DNA of 64,000 bases from assembly GCA_033060915.1 (NCBI GenBank), contig CM065397.1, positions 19,757,501 through 19,821,500 on the forward strand, read 5' to 3'. Position 1 is the first letter of the stretch, and each line of letters starts with the position of its first letter. The translations under genes were made by a program, and so were the position numbers. This document shows positions 1 to 10,500 of this stretch, piece by piece. Source of the stretch: Euryodendron excelsum. Taxonomy: Eukaryota > Streptophyta > Magnoliopsida > Ericales > Pentaphylacaceae. The notes beneath the pieces are model-generated. The model was not told where the DNA came from. It worked only from the letters and a program-made list of their open reading frames with translations, and did no database searches.

Positions 1-2265
1 AGAGTTTTTGGAAGAAGATTTTTGGAAGGAGATTGTTGGAAAGAGTCTTAAGGAGCGTTTTTAGAAAGTGAACTTTGAGAAGAGTGTTTTGGAAAGGAGT
101 TTGAAAAAGGAGTTTTTAAAAATATATTTTTGGAGGAAGTTTTTGAAAACAATTTTAGAAATGAGATTGGAGAGAGTTTTTAGAAAGTATATAAAATATC
201 TTACTTTCCTAAAACGATTCTAATCATAAGAAGGTTAGAACCACTTTTAGGATAGTGGTTTTGAAAACAATGATTTTGAAAATATGGACCATATTGGTCA
301 CTTTAAATGTAACACTTTCCTAAAGCAACCCTAACCATGAAAAGGCTAGAATCACCCTAGGGTTGTGATTTTGAAAACAAGTTTTGAAAAAGAAGATTTT
401 GATGCAAGTTTGAAAACGATGTTAATACAATCTTTGAAAACGAATTTGAAAACGAACTTTAGAAGAATACAAGATCATGATATGCACAATGCAAGTTGGG
501 GTCGTGAACATACAAGGTTAAAGGCTTCACCACATAATCAAGGGAGCTGAACCCACGTGGTCTCCGATTAAACTAAAAAAAAGCCCCCGACACGGTGACC
601 CTCCAATAGCCTAATCCTACACATGGACTGGGAAGTCCCTTGTTTCAAGCATGCAAGAAAGGAGGGGAAGAAGATGGGGGATTAAAATAGAAGAAAATCC
701 AAGTGGGTTCAGAGAGAGAAGAGAGGGGGAAGATACGTAAACTTAAATAGAAAGCCTACCTTGTGTCTTGTTTATTCTGCTTTGCTTTGTGCGCTTTGCT
801 TTTTTTGCTTTCCTTTGGTCTTCGCTTCAGTCTTCATCTTGATCTTCGAGAGCTTCAGTTTGCAACACTTCAAGTCTTCAATGGAGGCTTTGGAGGCTAG
901 TGTATGAGTATATGAGAGTGTAAGAGTGTATAGAAGGCTAGGGTTTGGTGTATGGTGGCTAGGGTTTGGAAAACCTAAAGACAACTAGGGTTTCGGGAGG
1001 CTACGAGCTCTGTGTATCAAAAAGTAGAGTTTTTAGACTGATTTTGCGGACCTCTTTCACACTGGAGGAGGCTCTGTATTTACAGAGAGAGGAATGACCC
1101 GGCGCCTGTTGTAGTGGCGCCAGAAGGTTTTTTGGTCTGGCACCACTAGGAGTGGCGCCAGGCCAAATTTTGGCTTGGCGCCACTACACCCACTTAGGAA
1201 AGCTTTAACGTCGGCAAGCAACGTATCTTTAAAAGATTTGGGCGCCTGTACTAGTGACTATCATGCAATTTTTAGCCTGATTTCACTATGAGTGGCTCCG
1301 GAAGGTTCAGAAAGGATTTAAGGGATCATGAATGGCCCAGAAAGCTGAAAAAGATAGGAACCCTCAGAATAGGGTCTCGGGGGGTAATGGACTTGAAAAA
1401 TAATGACAAGATTTGTCGAAAGGGTTGACCGGGCCATGAGGGGCAAAACGGCCAACTGGGTCGGAAAGCTGCCAAGACGGACTCAGAATGTCCCGAAAAA
1501 AGACTTAAGCTTTGGAAACATTATTTAGAATGTTCCCAACGGCTACCAGTTTGATACCCAGAGCCGGTGTGTGTCGAAAAAGGCGACCGGCCCACTAGGG
1601 GCAAAACAGTCATTTTACACCGGGTTTGCTGGAACTAACTCGGAATGATCCGAAAAGGTAAAGAAAGGTCGAGAATACTATAAAAAGCATTCTCGGGAGA
1701 TTTTCAGTTTGATACCCAGAGCCAGTGTGGTTCCCAGGGCACTCAGATGCCTAAGGGCAAAATGGTCATCTTGACCGAAAAGTCTCGAAATTGGCCCGAA
1801 ACTGACTAGATAGCACCTAATCATGTCGGATTGCCTTTAAGACAATCTTGGAAAGGTGGACTTATTGTTCTGAGGACTTAAGTACTTTCTCGAGAAACGT
1901 GCCAAAAATGGCCCTAGGGGCAGTTTGGTCATTTTTCACCGAAATGGGCTAGCAGGCATCAGTGTTGACTGGGTTTTGTGTGTTTCCACCACTCTGACGG
2001 CGGTCTCGTGATACAGGGGTTTGTTGGCAATTCCCTATATCGACCTGTTTGCGAGTACTTCCGCTACTCTGAAGTTAGCGATCATTCCTAAGATTGCTTG
2101 ATCTCAAGAAGCTGCTAAATGGACTTAGTGCTTGAGGAATCAACTTTCTCAAATGGCATGCCGAAACGGACATTTTTGCATTGGCGGGCTAACAGGCGCC
2201 AAAGGTGGACAGTTCTACCATCTCGAGGACTTGGGTTCTCGTCCCAGTCGATGGGGGTTTGAAGG
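1..2265 (-). mobile_element. Giant LTR copy C, middle part (left end outside window)
   Basis: Non-coding LTR sequence read on the minus strand. It is collinear with the complete copies A, B, D and F described below. Visible parts are the purine-rich strand of the transcribed region (1-550), the leader and splice-donor-like site (about 740-770), a decayed TATA region near 1067-1082, the palindromic GGCGCC region (1100-1200), two 157/158-bp repeat units (GATACCCAG at 1553 and 1711) and the hairpin modules (1860-2200). It is interrupted at 2261-2265 (GAAGG) by copy B and resumes at 12643. The start of C in its own orientation is at 13050, and its end lies left of the window, so solo status cannot be proved. 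No open frame here resembles a protein. Confidence 0.85.
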
Positions 2266-3020
2266 TGTCGCGCCCAGATTTTTCGCACTCGAGGAATACA
2301 CACACAAGCGGGAAAAATACTGTACTCTCTCGTTAGAACTCACCCTCCTAGAAGAATGAGTGCGACTAGGTTTGAATTGAAAACGGGTTTGAATAAAGGG
2401 CTTTTGAAAAAGATTCGGAGTCGCCACCTAACTTGATTAAGGTGAGTTAGGTCACCTAAAAACTAAGAATAATCCGAAGATTACACTTAGGGTTTTTGAA
2501 AAAACGATTTTGAAAAATATCTCCTCAAGAGAGGGTTTTTAGGAAAACAGGTTGTTTGGCAACCTTTGGAAAACATTTAGCCCTTTTTTAAAAAAATAAC
2601 TCCTTTTGGTCTTTCGAAAACAGTGATCCAAGGTTCGGAGGTTGGTTATGTGTAGAGAAGACGCACTAAGCTATCACCCTACCCCGCCCTTTCGGTACCT
2701 ACTTGTCAATCTACCCTAGACTCACCTATGAGAATCTTTAATTAACAAATATTCAACCCTATTCACTTTAGAAGAATAATGTTTGAAAACTAATTTAGCA
2801 TGATGCATGATATGCAAGTGCAAGAAAAGAGAATGAAAAAATAAATTTGGAAAGGGATTGATTTGAAATTGATTTGTTTTGAAAATAGATTTGAAGAGAT
2901 GGAATTGAAATTGGAAAGTTTGAAAACTTGGAAATAGGAACTTGAAAATAGAAATTTTGAAATTAGAATTTTGAAAATAGATTGGAATTGAGATTTGAAA
3001 GATGTGGAGACCGCACCCAC
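2266..3020 (-). mobile_element. Giant LTR copy B, 3' end segment
   Basis: B starts on the + strand with TGTCGCGCCCAG, which is the reverse complement of the LTR end GGGCGCGACA. The 755 bases here are the terminal part of B in its own (minus) orientation. They include the purine-rich tract and the region matching A 7586-8335 in reverse. B is split at 3020 by copy A and continues at 8336. Its target duplication is GAAGG at 2261-2265 and again at 12643-12647, a perfect match that fixes both B boundaries. Confidence 0.92.
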
Positions 3021-3284
3021 TGTAAGCACCCCATTTTTTACCGCTCGGCAGTCTACACTTCGTCCAGACTTGTTTTCAAGTCATTATGGACATATTCCAA
3101 TCGAAACCAATCCTCTAGTCCAAATTCTGTCTTTCCATCGCTTCGCGGGCCTGTCAGGCCCAAATAGAGGCAAAATGACCAAAATGCCCTTAGGGGCATT
3201 GTCCTTTCTTATTCCAATTCCAATCCCTCTCTCGAGACAGTTTATTCCTCGAGACGGTTCGAGTAGCAAAACTACTCACAAAAC

Positions 3285-3770
3285 CGCCAGAGTGGCGGAA
3301 ACACTCACAAAACCGTTAGGGTGGCGGAAACACTCACAAAACCGTTAAAGTAGCGGAAATACTCACACCGTTAGAGTGGCGGAAACACTCAAAACCCAGG
3401 CACGTCTCTTCGGAGTCAGTAAAACCCCTTTCCAATCCCTCTCTCGAGACAGTTTATTCCTCGAGATGGTTCCAATCCAGGCACGTCTCTTCGGAGACGG
3501 TAAGACCCCTTTTCAATCCCTCTCTCGAGACAGTTTATTCCTCGAGACGGTCCGAGTAGCAAAACTACTCACAAAACCGTCAGAGTGGCGAAAACACTCA
3601 CAAAACCGTTAGAGTAGCGGAAATACTCACAGAACTATTAGAGTAGCGGAAATACTCACAAATCATCAACCCCGTCCGAGTAGCAGAAATACTCACAAAT
3701 CATCAAACCCCGTCCGAGTAGCGGAAATACTCACACCGTGAGAGTGGCAGAAACACTCAAAACCTAGGTC
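3285..3770 (+). repeat. Short hairpin repeat array in LTR A
   Basis: About ten copies of a 25-35-bp repeat centred on GAGTRGCGGAAAYACTC. Each is a small inverted repeat: GAGTG pairs with CACTC, and GAGTA pairs with TACTC. One form, at 3547-3563, pairs GAGTAG with CTACTC. Interspersed ~80-bp units carry CTCGAG pairs and a CGTCTC-TTCG-GAGACG hairpin at 3484-3499. The corresponding arrays lie at 11830-12435 in B, near 21560-21690 in D and near 48420-48550 in F. Confidence 0.85.
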
Positions 3771-3859
3771 AACACCAGTGGCTGTTAGCCCACTTCGGTG
3801 GAAAATGACCAAACTACCCTTAGGACCTTTTCCGAGACTTTCCGGTCAAGATGACCATT

Positions 3860-4480
3860 TTGCCCCTAGGCATCCGAATGTCCCGGGAACCACACCGGCT
3901 CTGGGTATCAAACCGGTAATGTCCCGAGAATACTTTTTATAGTATTCTCGACCTTCCTTTACCTTTCCGGATCATTCCGAGTTAGTTCCGGCCAACCCAG
4001 TACAAAATGACCGTTTTGCCCCTGGAGGGCCGGTCTCCTTCTTCGACCACACCGGCTCTGGGTATCAAACCGGCAACCTCTCGAGAATACTTTTTATAGT
4101 ATTCTCAATCTTCCTTTACTTTTCCGGATCATTCCGAGTTAGTTCCGGCCAACCCGGTACAAAATGACCGTTTTGCCCCTAGAGGGCCGGTCTCCTTCTT
4201 CTACCACACCGGCTCTGGGTATCAAATCGGTAATGTCCCGAGAATACTTTTTATAGTGTTCTCGTCCTTCCTTTACCTTTCCGGACCATTCCGAGTCAGT
4301 TCCGGCAAACCCGGTACAAAATGACCGTTTTGCCCCTGGTGGGCTGGTCTCCATTTCCGACCACGCCAGCCCTGGGAATCAAACCGGCAACCTCTAGGAA
4401 CATTCTAAATAATGTTTCTAGATCCCAAGTCTTTTTCCGGGACAATCCGGGTTCGCCCCAGCAGTTTCCTAGTCTGATTG
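3860..4480 (+). repeat. 157-bp tandem repeat, four units, in LTR A
   Basis: The landmark ACCGGCTCTGGGTATC, or its diverged form, occurs at 3894, 4051, 4208 and 4365, so the spacing is exactly 157 bp each time. Each unit also carries a TGACCGTTTTGCCCCT block and a TTCCGGAYCATTCCGAG block. The array lies upstream of the TATA box at 4822, in the U3 region. Other copies of the LTR carry two or three units with the same period. Confidence 0.93.
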
Positions 4481-4739
4481 ACCGTTTTGCCCCTAAAGGC
4501 CCGGTCAACCTTTCCGACTCACCTTATCTTCATTTTTCAAGTCAAATACCTCCAGGACACTATTTTGAGTATTCCTGCTCCTTTCCGGCCTTCCGGATCA
4601 TTCCCGGCTCCTTCAAATCATTCTTGGACTTTCCGGAGTCATTCCTAATAAACCCAGGCTAAAAATTACATGATAGTCACTAGTACAGGCGCCCAAATCT
4701 AGTCAAAGATACTTTGCTTGCCGACCTTAATTGTTTCCT

Positions 4740-4832
4740 AAATGGCTGGCGCCACTAGTAGTGGCGCCAATGTATAATTTGGCTGGCGCTACTGCAACAA
4801 GCGCCAGGTTTGTCTTCCCTCTATAAATACAG
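4740..4832 (+). promoter_or_regulatory. LTR A core promoter with palindrome and TATA box
   Basis: TATAAATA at 4822-4829 lies in the context CTCTATAAATACAGA. Fifty-three bases upstream of it is a near-perfect palindrome at 4747-4769: arms TGGCGCCACTA and TAGTGGCGCCA around a single G. Equivalent TATA sequences occur in B (reverse strand, about 10908-10920), F (reverse, about 47528-47540) and I (about 59050). In C and D the TATA region is mutated. Transcription would start near 4850, making 3021-4850 U3 and the rest R/U5. Confidence 0.75.
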
Positions 4833-5140
4833 AACCTCGTTCATTGTGAAAGGGGTCTGCAAACTTAACCTAAAAATCCTATATTTCGATATACAGAGCT
4901 CGAGCACCTCCTAAACCCTAGCCTCCCTAGGTTTTCCAAGCCCTAGCCACTATACACAAACCCTAGCCTCCTATACACTCATACACTCCCCTATACACTC
5001 ATACACTAGCCTTCAACCACCCTTCGAAGACTTGAAGAGCTGCCATCTAAAGCTTGAAGACAACTCTTGAAGATTGAAGGTGAAGATCAAGACAAAGACC
5101 GAAGACCGAAGACTGCACGGCGCGCAAAATAAACAAGATA

Positions 5141-5150
5141 CAAGGTAGGC
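5141..5150 (+). promoter_or_regulatory. Splice-donor-like site in LTR leader
   Basis: CAAGGTAGGC, with a potential donor GT at 5145-5146, lies about 300 bases after the predicted transcription start. The same CAAGGTAGGC or a one-base variant occurs at the corresponding place in C, B, D and F (all minus strand), and a weaker version occurs in I near 59330. Whether it is used for splicing is an inference. Confidence 0.45.
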
Positions 5151-5454
5151 TCCCTCTTTAATTTTCCGTACTTCCCCCCTTTTCTCTCTCCAACCCACTT
5201 GGGTTTTCTCTATTTTAATCCCCCATCTCTTTCCCCCCCTTTCTTTGCATGCTTGAAACAAGGGGATTCCCGGTCCATGTGTAGGATTGGACTATTGGAG
5301 AGTCACCATGTCGGGGGCTTTCTTCTAGTCTAACCAAAGACCACGTGGGTCCGGCCCCCTTGATTATGTGGTGAAGTCTTAGCCTTGTATGTTCACGACT
5401 CCCAAATTGCATTGTGCATATCATAGTCTTGCATCTTCCAAAAACCGTTTTCAA

Positions 5455-7470
5455 AGTTGTTTTTCAAAACGTTTTTAAACTTGTTTTCAAAATTGCATCA
5501 AAAGCTCTTTTTCAAAAACATGTTTTCAAAATCACAATCCTAGGGTGATTCTAGCCTTTCCATGGCTGGGGTTGCTTTAGGAAAGTGTTATATAAAAAGT
5601 GACCTTTTAGTCTATATTTTCAAACCTTGTTTTCAAAACCACTTTCCTAAAGTGGTTCTAGTCCTCTTATGGCTAGGATTGCTTTAGGAAAGTGAGATGT
5701 TTTTATACCTTCTAAAAACTCTCTTTAAAAATCTCTTCCTAAAAATCTCTTTTTCAACATACTTTCCTAAAACTCTCCTCTCCAAAATTGTTTTCAAAAA
5801 CTCCCTTCCAAAATCTATTTTTTTCAAAACTCTCTTTTTCAACTCCTCTCCAAAACCTTTTCCTCAAAATTCACTTTCTAAAATCACTCCCTAGATTCAC
5901 TTTCTTAAAAAAAATCTCTCCTAAAAATCTTTCCAAAAACTCTTTTTTCTAAAATCTTCCTTCTAGAAATTTCCTTCTAGGTTTTCCTTCCAAAACCTTC
6001 GTTTCCAAAAACGTACTTTCTAAAAATCCCTTTTCCTTAGAGCCCAAGTCAAGCCCTAAAACCCATAATTAGGAAACCCTAAATTTTCTTCCCAAAAACA
6101 TGGTTTTCAAACCTTGCCCCAAACCTAGGTTTCCAAAACCTCTCGTTTTTTACATCAAAACTATACGTGTTTTCAAAACCTCTTTTCTACGTCAAAACAA
6201 CAATTTTCCAAAACTAGGGTTTCTAGAATTTCCTTTCCAAATCCTAGTCAAATCCTACCTTCCCTTTAGGAAACCGAATCAAATCTCCCCGTTTAGGAAA
6301 CTAGATCCCATCCTCCGTTTTTGGAAACAAAATCCAACCTTTCTCTTTTAGAAACCAAATCCAATCCCTTCTTAATCCAAACCTTTCCTAATTCAATACC
6401 TTCCTAAACCATAAGTTTCCTAAACCTAAACTTCAAATCTTTCCTTAAGTTTCAAAATCCAAATCTTTCCTAAATTCGAATCCTTCCTAAACTTTCACTT
6501 TCCTAAATCTTAAGTTTCCAAAACTTGAACATAAAAATCTTTCCTAATCCAACCTTTTCCTAATTCTACCCTCTTTTCAAATCTTAACTTTTCAAATATA
6601 AGCTTTCAAACCTTTCCTAAATTCAAACCTTTCCTAATTTCAAAACTTTCTAAAATTCAAACTCTAAAACTTTCTAAATCCTAAACTTTCTAAATTTCAA
6701 ATCTTTCTAAAATTCTAAGCTTCCCAAATTCAAAACTTTCTAAATTTGAAACCTTTTTAAGTTAAATCTTTCTAAACCTAAAACTTTCTAAATTCTAAAC
6801 TCTCTTAAACTTCAAATCTTTCCAAATCTAAGACTTTTCTAAATTCAAAACTTTCTTAATTTAAGACTTTCTTAAGTTGAAACTTTCTTAATTCAAACAC
6901 TTCCTAAGTTGAAAACTTTCCTTTTTCGAACCTTTCCTAAAACGAAATTTTCTTATTTTCAAAACTTCCTTGTTTTCAAAGCCTTCCAAATTCAAAACTT
7001 CCTTTTTGTCAAAACATTTCTAAATTCAAAACTTTCCGATTTTCAAAACTTTCCTAATTTGGGAACTTTCCTAATCTGAAAACCTTTCCTTTTTCGAGAA
7101 CTTTCTAAACTCGAAACTTTCCAATTTCAAAACTTTCCTAAACCTAAAACTTTCCTAATTCAAAACTTTCTTAATTTGAAACTTTCCAAAAATAACATTT
7201 TCCTAATTCGAAATTTCCCTAATTTAATCTTTCCTAAATTCCAAGTTTCCAAATCTTTCCAAATCCAACATTCCAATCCAATCTTTCTTAAACTTTCAAG
7301 TCTTTCCTAGGTCTCCTACCTTTCTTAAGTCTAGGTTTCCTAAAACCAAGTCTTTCCAAAATCAATCTTTCCAAAGCAAGTCCAATCCTCTCCATTCCAA
7401 TTTCAAATCTCCTCTTCTAATTTCAAATCAAATTCAATGTCTAATTCAAGTTCCTTCTTCAAATCAACTC
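5455..7470 (+). repeat. G-poor degenerate CTTTCCTAAA tract in LTR A
   Basis: About 2 kb of irregular repeats of the type CTTTCCTAAATTCAAAACTTTCC, nearly free of G on the sense strand. Open frames in it (for example 5697-5894 and 6100-6351) are low-complexity Phe/Pro/Lys/Leu strings and are not genes. The reverse-complement tract recurs in B (8440-9990), D (18060-19760) and F (45260-46660), and a sense tract recurs in I (59600-61200). Confidence 0.85.
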
Positions 7471-7479
7471 TTCTATTTT

Positions 7480-7545
7480 CAATCGGACTCTGGTCCGAAC
7501 TACGACTGACCTGATTCCCCCAAAGGGATACGTAGGCAACCTTCA
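7480..7545 (+). other. Conserved stem-loop near the 3' end of LTR A
   Basis: Two nested signals lie here. CGGAC-TCTG-GTCCG at 7484-7497 is a short perfect hairpin. It is followed by a larger one in which CTACG at 7500-7504 pairs with CGTAG at 7531-7535, with an inner ATTCCC/GGGAT pairing. The same block is recognisable in B (about 8390-8450), D (twice), F (about 45225-45300) and I (61205-61280), and it is better conserved than the tracts on either side. A role as an RNA leader structure is an inference. Confidence 0.7.
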
Positions 7546-10500
7546 TAGGTGCGGTCACAACACTTTTCAAACTTTCAATTCCACCCTCATGGGTGCGGTT
7601 TCCAAAATCTTTCCAAATTTCAAATTCCGATCAATTTCCAAATTTCAATTTCAAAATTTCTATTTTCAAATTCCTATTTCTAAGTTTTCAAAGTTTCCAA
7701 TTTCAATTCCATCTTTTCAAATCTATTTTCAAATCAAATCAATTTCTTTTCAAATCAATTTCTATTTTTCAATTCTTTCATTTTGCACTTGCATATCATG
7801 CATCATGCTAAATTAGTTTTCAAACATTGTTTTTCTAAAGTGAATAGGGTTGAACTATAGTTAGTCGAAGACTCTCATAGGTAAATCTAGGGTAGATTGA
7901 CATGTAGGTACCGAAAGGGCGGGGTAGGGTGATAGCTTAGTGCGTCTTCCGTACACGTAACCAACCTCCGAACCTAGGATCACTGATTTCAAAGACCAAA
8001 AGGAGTTATTTTTCAAAAAAGGGCTAAATGTTTTCCAAAGGTTGCCAAACAACCCGTCTTCCTTAAAAACCCTCTCTAGAGGAGATATTTTCAAATCGTT
8101 TTCCAAAACCCTAAGTGTAGTTTTCAGATTATGCTTAGTTTTTAGGTGACCTAACTCACCTTAATCAAGTTAGGTGGTGACTCCAAATGTTTTTCAAAAG
8201 CCCTTTATTCAAACCTGTTTTCAATTCAAACCTAGTCGCACTCATTCTTTTAGGAGGGTGAGTTCTAACGAGAGAGTACAGTATTTTTCCCGCTTGTGTG
8301 TGTATTCCTCGAGTGCGAAAAATCTGGGCGCGACAGCCATGAGGGTGGAATTGAAAGTTTGAAAAGTGTTGTGACCGCACCTATGAAGGTTGCCTACGTA
8401 TCCCTTTGGGGGAATCAGGTCAGTCGTAGTTCGAACAAGAGTCCGATTAAAAAGAGATTAATTTGAAGAGAGAGATTGAATTGAAAATTGGAGTTGATTT
8501 GAAAAGATTTGATTTTGAAAGACTTGGTTCTGGAAAGATAGAGGTTTAGGAAACCTAGACTTAGGAAAGATAGGAGACCTAGAAAAGACTTGAGATTAAG
8601 AAAGATTGGATTAGAATGTTGGATTTGGAAAGATTTGGAAAGATTGGATTTTAGGAAATGTTCGAATTAGGAAAGTTCCGATTTAGGAAAGTTTCGAATT
8701 TGGAAAGTTTCATTTTTGAAAAGTTTTGGAATTAGGAAAGTTTTGACTTAGGGAAGTTTTGAAAATTGGAAAGTTTTGAATTTAGAAAGTTTTGAAATAG
8801 GAAAGTTTTGAAAGTAGGAAAATTTCGTTTTAGGAAAGGTTTGAAAAAGGAAAATTTTCAATTTAAGAAATGTTTGAATTAAGAAAGTTTCAACTTAAGA
8901 AAGTCTTGAATTAAGAAAGTTTCGAGTTTAGAAAAGTTTTAGATTTGAAAAGATTTTGAAGTTTTGGAAAGTTTAGAATTTGGAAAAATTTAGGTTTAGA
9001 AAGATTTATCTTGAGAAAGTTTCAAATTTAGAAAGTTTTGAATTTGGAAAGATTTGAAATTTAGAAAATTTAAGATTTAGAAAGTTTTAGGGTTTTAGAA
9101 AATCTTGAGATTAGGAAAGGTTTGAGTTTAGGAAAAGTTTGAAAACTTGAATTTGAAAAGTTAAGATTTGGAAAAGGGGTAGAATTAGGAAAGAATTGAA
9201 TTAGGAAATATTTGAAAGTTGAGTTTTAAAATTTAGGAAAGATTTTTATGTTCAAGTTTTGGAAACTTAAGATTTAGGAAAGTGGAGGATTAGGAAGGAT
9301 TTGAATTAGGAAAGAGTTGGATTTTGAAAGGGATTGGATTTGGTTTCTAAAAGAAAAGATTTGATTTTGTTTCCAAAAACGAAGGACGGGATCTAGTTTC
9401 CTAAACGGGGAGATTTGATTCGGTTTCCTAAAGGGAAGATAAGATTTGGCAAGGATTTGGAAAAGGAGATTCTAGAAACCCTAGTTTTGAAAAATTATAG
9501 TTTTGACATAGAAAATAGGTTTTGGAAACATGTATAGTTTGGATGTGAAAGCAAGAGGTTTTGGAAACCTAGATTTGGGGCAAAGTTTGAAAACCATGTT
9601 TTTGGAAAGAAAATTAGGGCTTCCTAATTGTGGGTTCTAGGGCTTGACTTGGGCTTCTAAGGAAAGAGTTCTTGGAAATCGCATTTGAAGAGGGAGTTTT
9701 TGGAAAAAGATTTTAAAGAGAGGGAATTTTAGAAAGTGTGTTTTTAAAAACATAGATTTTAGAAGGAAAATCCTAGAGAGGAGTTTCTAGAAGGAAGATT
9801 TTGGGAAGAGAGTTTTTGGAAAGATTTTTGGGGAACGTTTTTAGAAAGTGGATTTTGAGGAAAAGATTTTGTAGTGGAGTTGAAAAAGAGAGTTTGAAAA
9901 ATAGATTTTGGAAGGGAGTTTTTGAAAACAATTTTGAAAAGGAGAGTTTTAGGAAAGTATGTTGAAAAAGAGATTTTTAGGAAAAGATTTTTGAAGAGAG
10001 AGTTTTTTGGAAAGTATGAAAACGTCTCACTTTCCTAAAGCGATTCTAGCCATAAGAGGGCTAGAACCTCTTTAAGAAAGTGGTTTTGGAAAACAAATAA
10101 GATTTGAAAATATAGACCAAAAATGTCACTTTTAATGTAACACTTTCCTAAAACAATCCTAGCCATGGAACGACTATAATCACCCTAGGATTGTGGTTTT
10201 GAAAACAAGTTTTTGAAAAAGAGGTTTTGATGCAATTTTGAAAACAAGTTTGAAAACAATTTTGAAAACGAGTTTGAAAATGAATTTTTAGAAGATGCAA
10301 GATCATGATATGCATAATGCAATTTGGGGTCGTGAACATACAAGGCTAAGGCTTCACCACATAATCAAGGGGGCCGGACCCACGTGGTCTCTGGTTAGAC
10401 TAGAAGAAAGCCCCCGACACGGTGGCTCTCCAACAGTCTAATCCTACACATGGACCGGGAGTCCCCTTGTTTCAAACATGCAAAGAAAGGGGGGGAAAGA

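Larger units (their letters stand above)
3021..8335 (+). mobile_element. Giant solo LTR copy A (5.3 kb), inserted in B
   Basis: This is the best-preserved copy of the family and the reference for the others. It starts TGTAAGCACC and ends GGGCGCGACA. There is no retrotransposon interior on either side: both flanks are copy B. The flanking pentamers are CCCAC and GCCAT. The undisturbed site, seen in reverse complement at 7582-7590, reads CCCAT, so this is a target duplication with one change on each side. Modules in order are hairpin repeats, four 157-bp units, a GGCGCC palindrome and TATA box, a leader with a GT donor-like site, a 2-kb G-poor tract, a conserved stem-loop and the terminal 0.8 kb. 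Length and module order recall Tat/Ogre-type LTRs, but with no interior the lineage assignment is an inference. Confidence 0.9.

Noticed and set aside
3285..3770. CRISPR-like regular short repeats
   Set aside because: Repeats are inverted and tandem within a plant LTR, spacers are not unique and there are no associated genes.
4458..4662. End of a 113-residue frame (4321-4662) in LTR A, also seen reversed in B (11082-11423)
   Set aside because: Presence in two copies reflects shared LTR sequence. It spans the 157-bp repeat and is not open in D, F or I.
5697..6351. Open frames of 65-83 residues in the G-poor tract of LTR A
   Set aside because: They are translations of CTTTCCTAAA-type repeats, appear in several frames and have no domain or codon bias.
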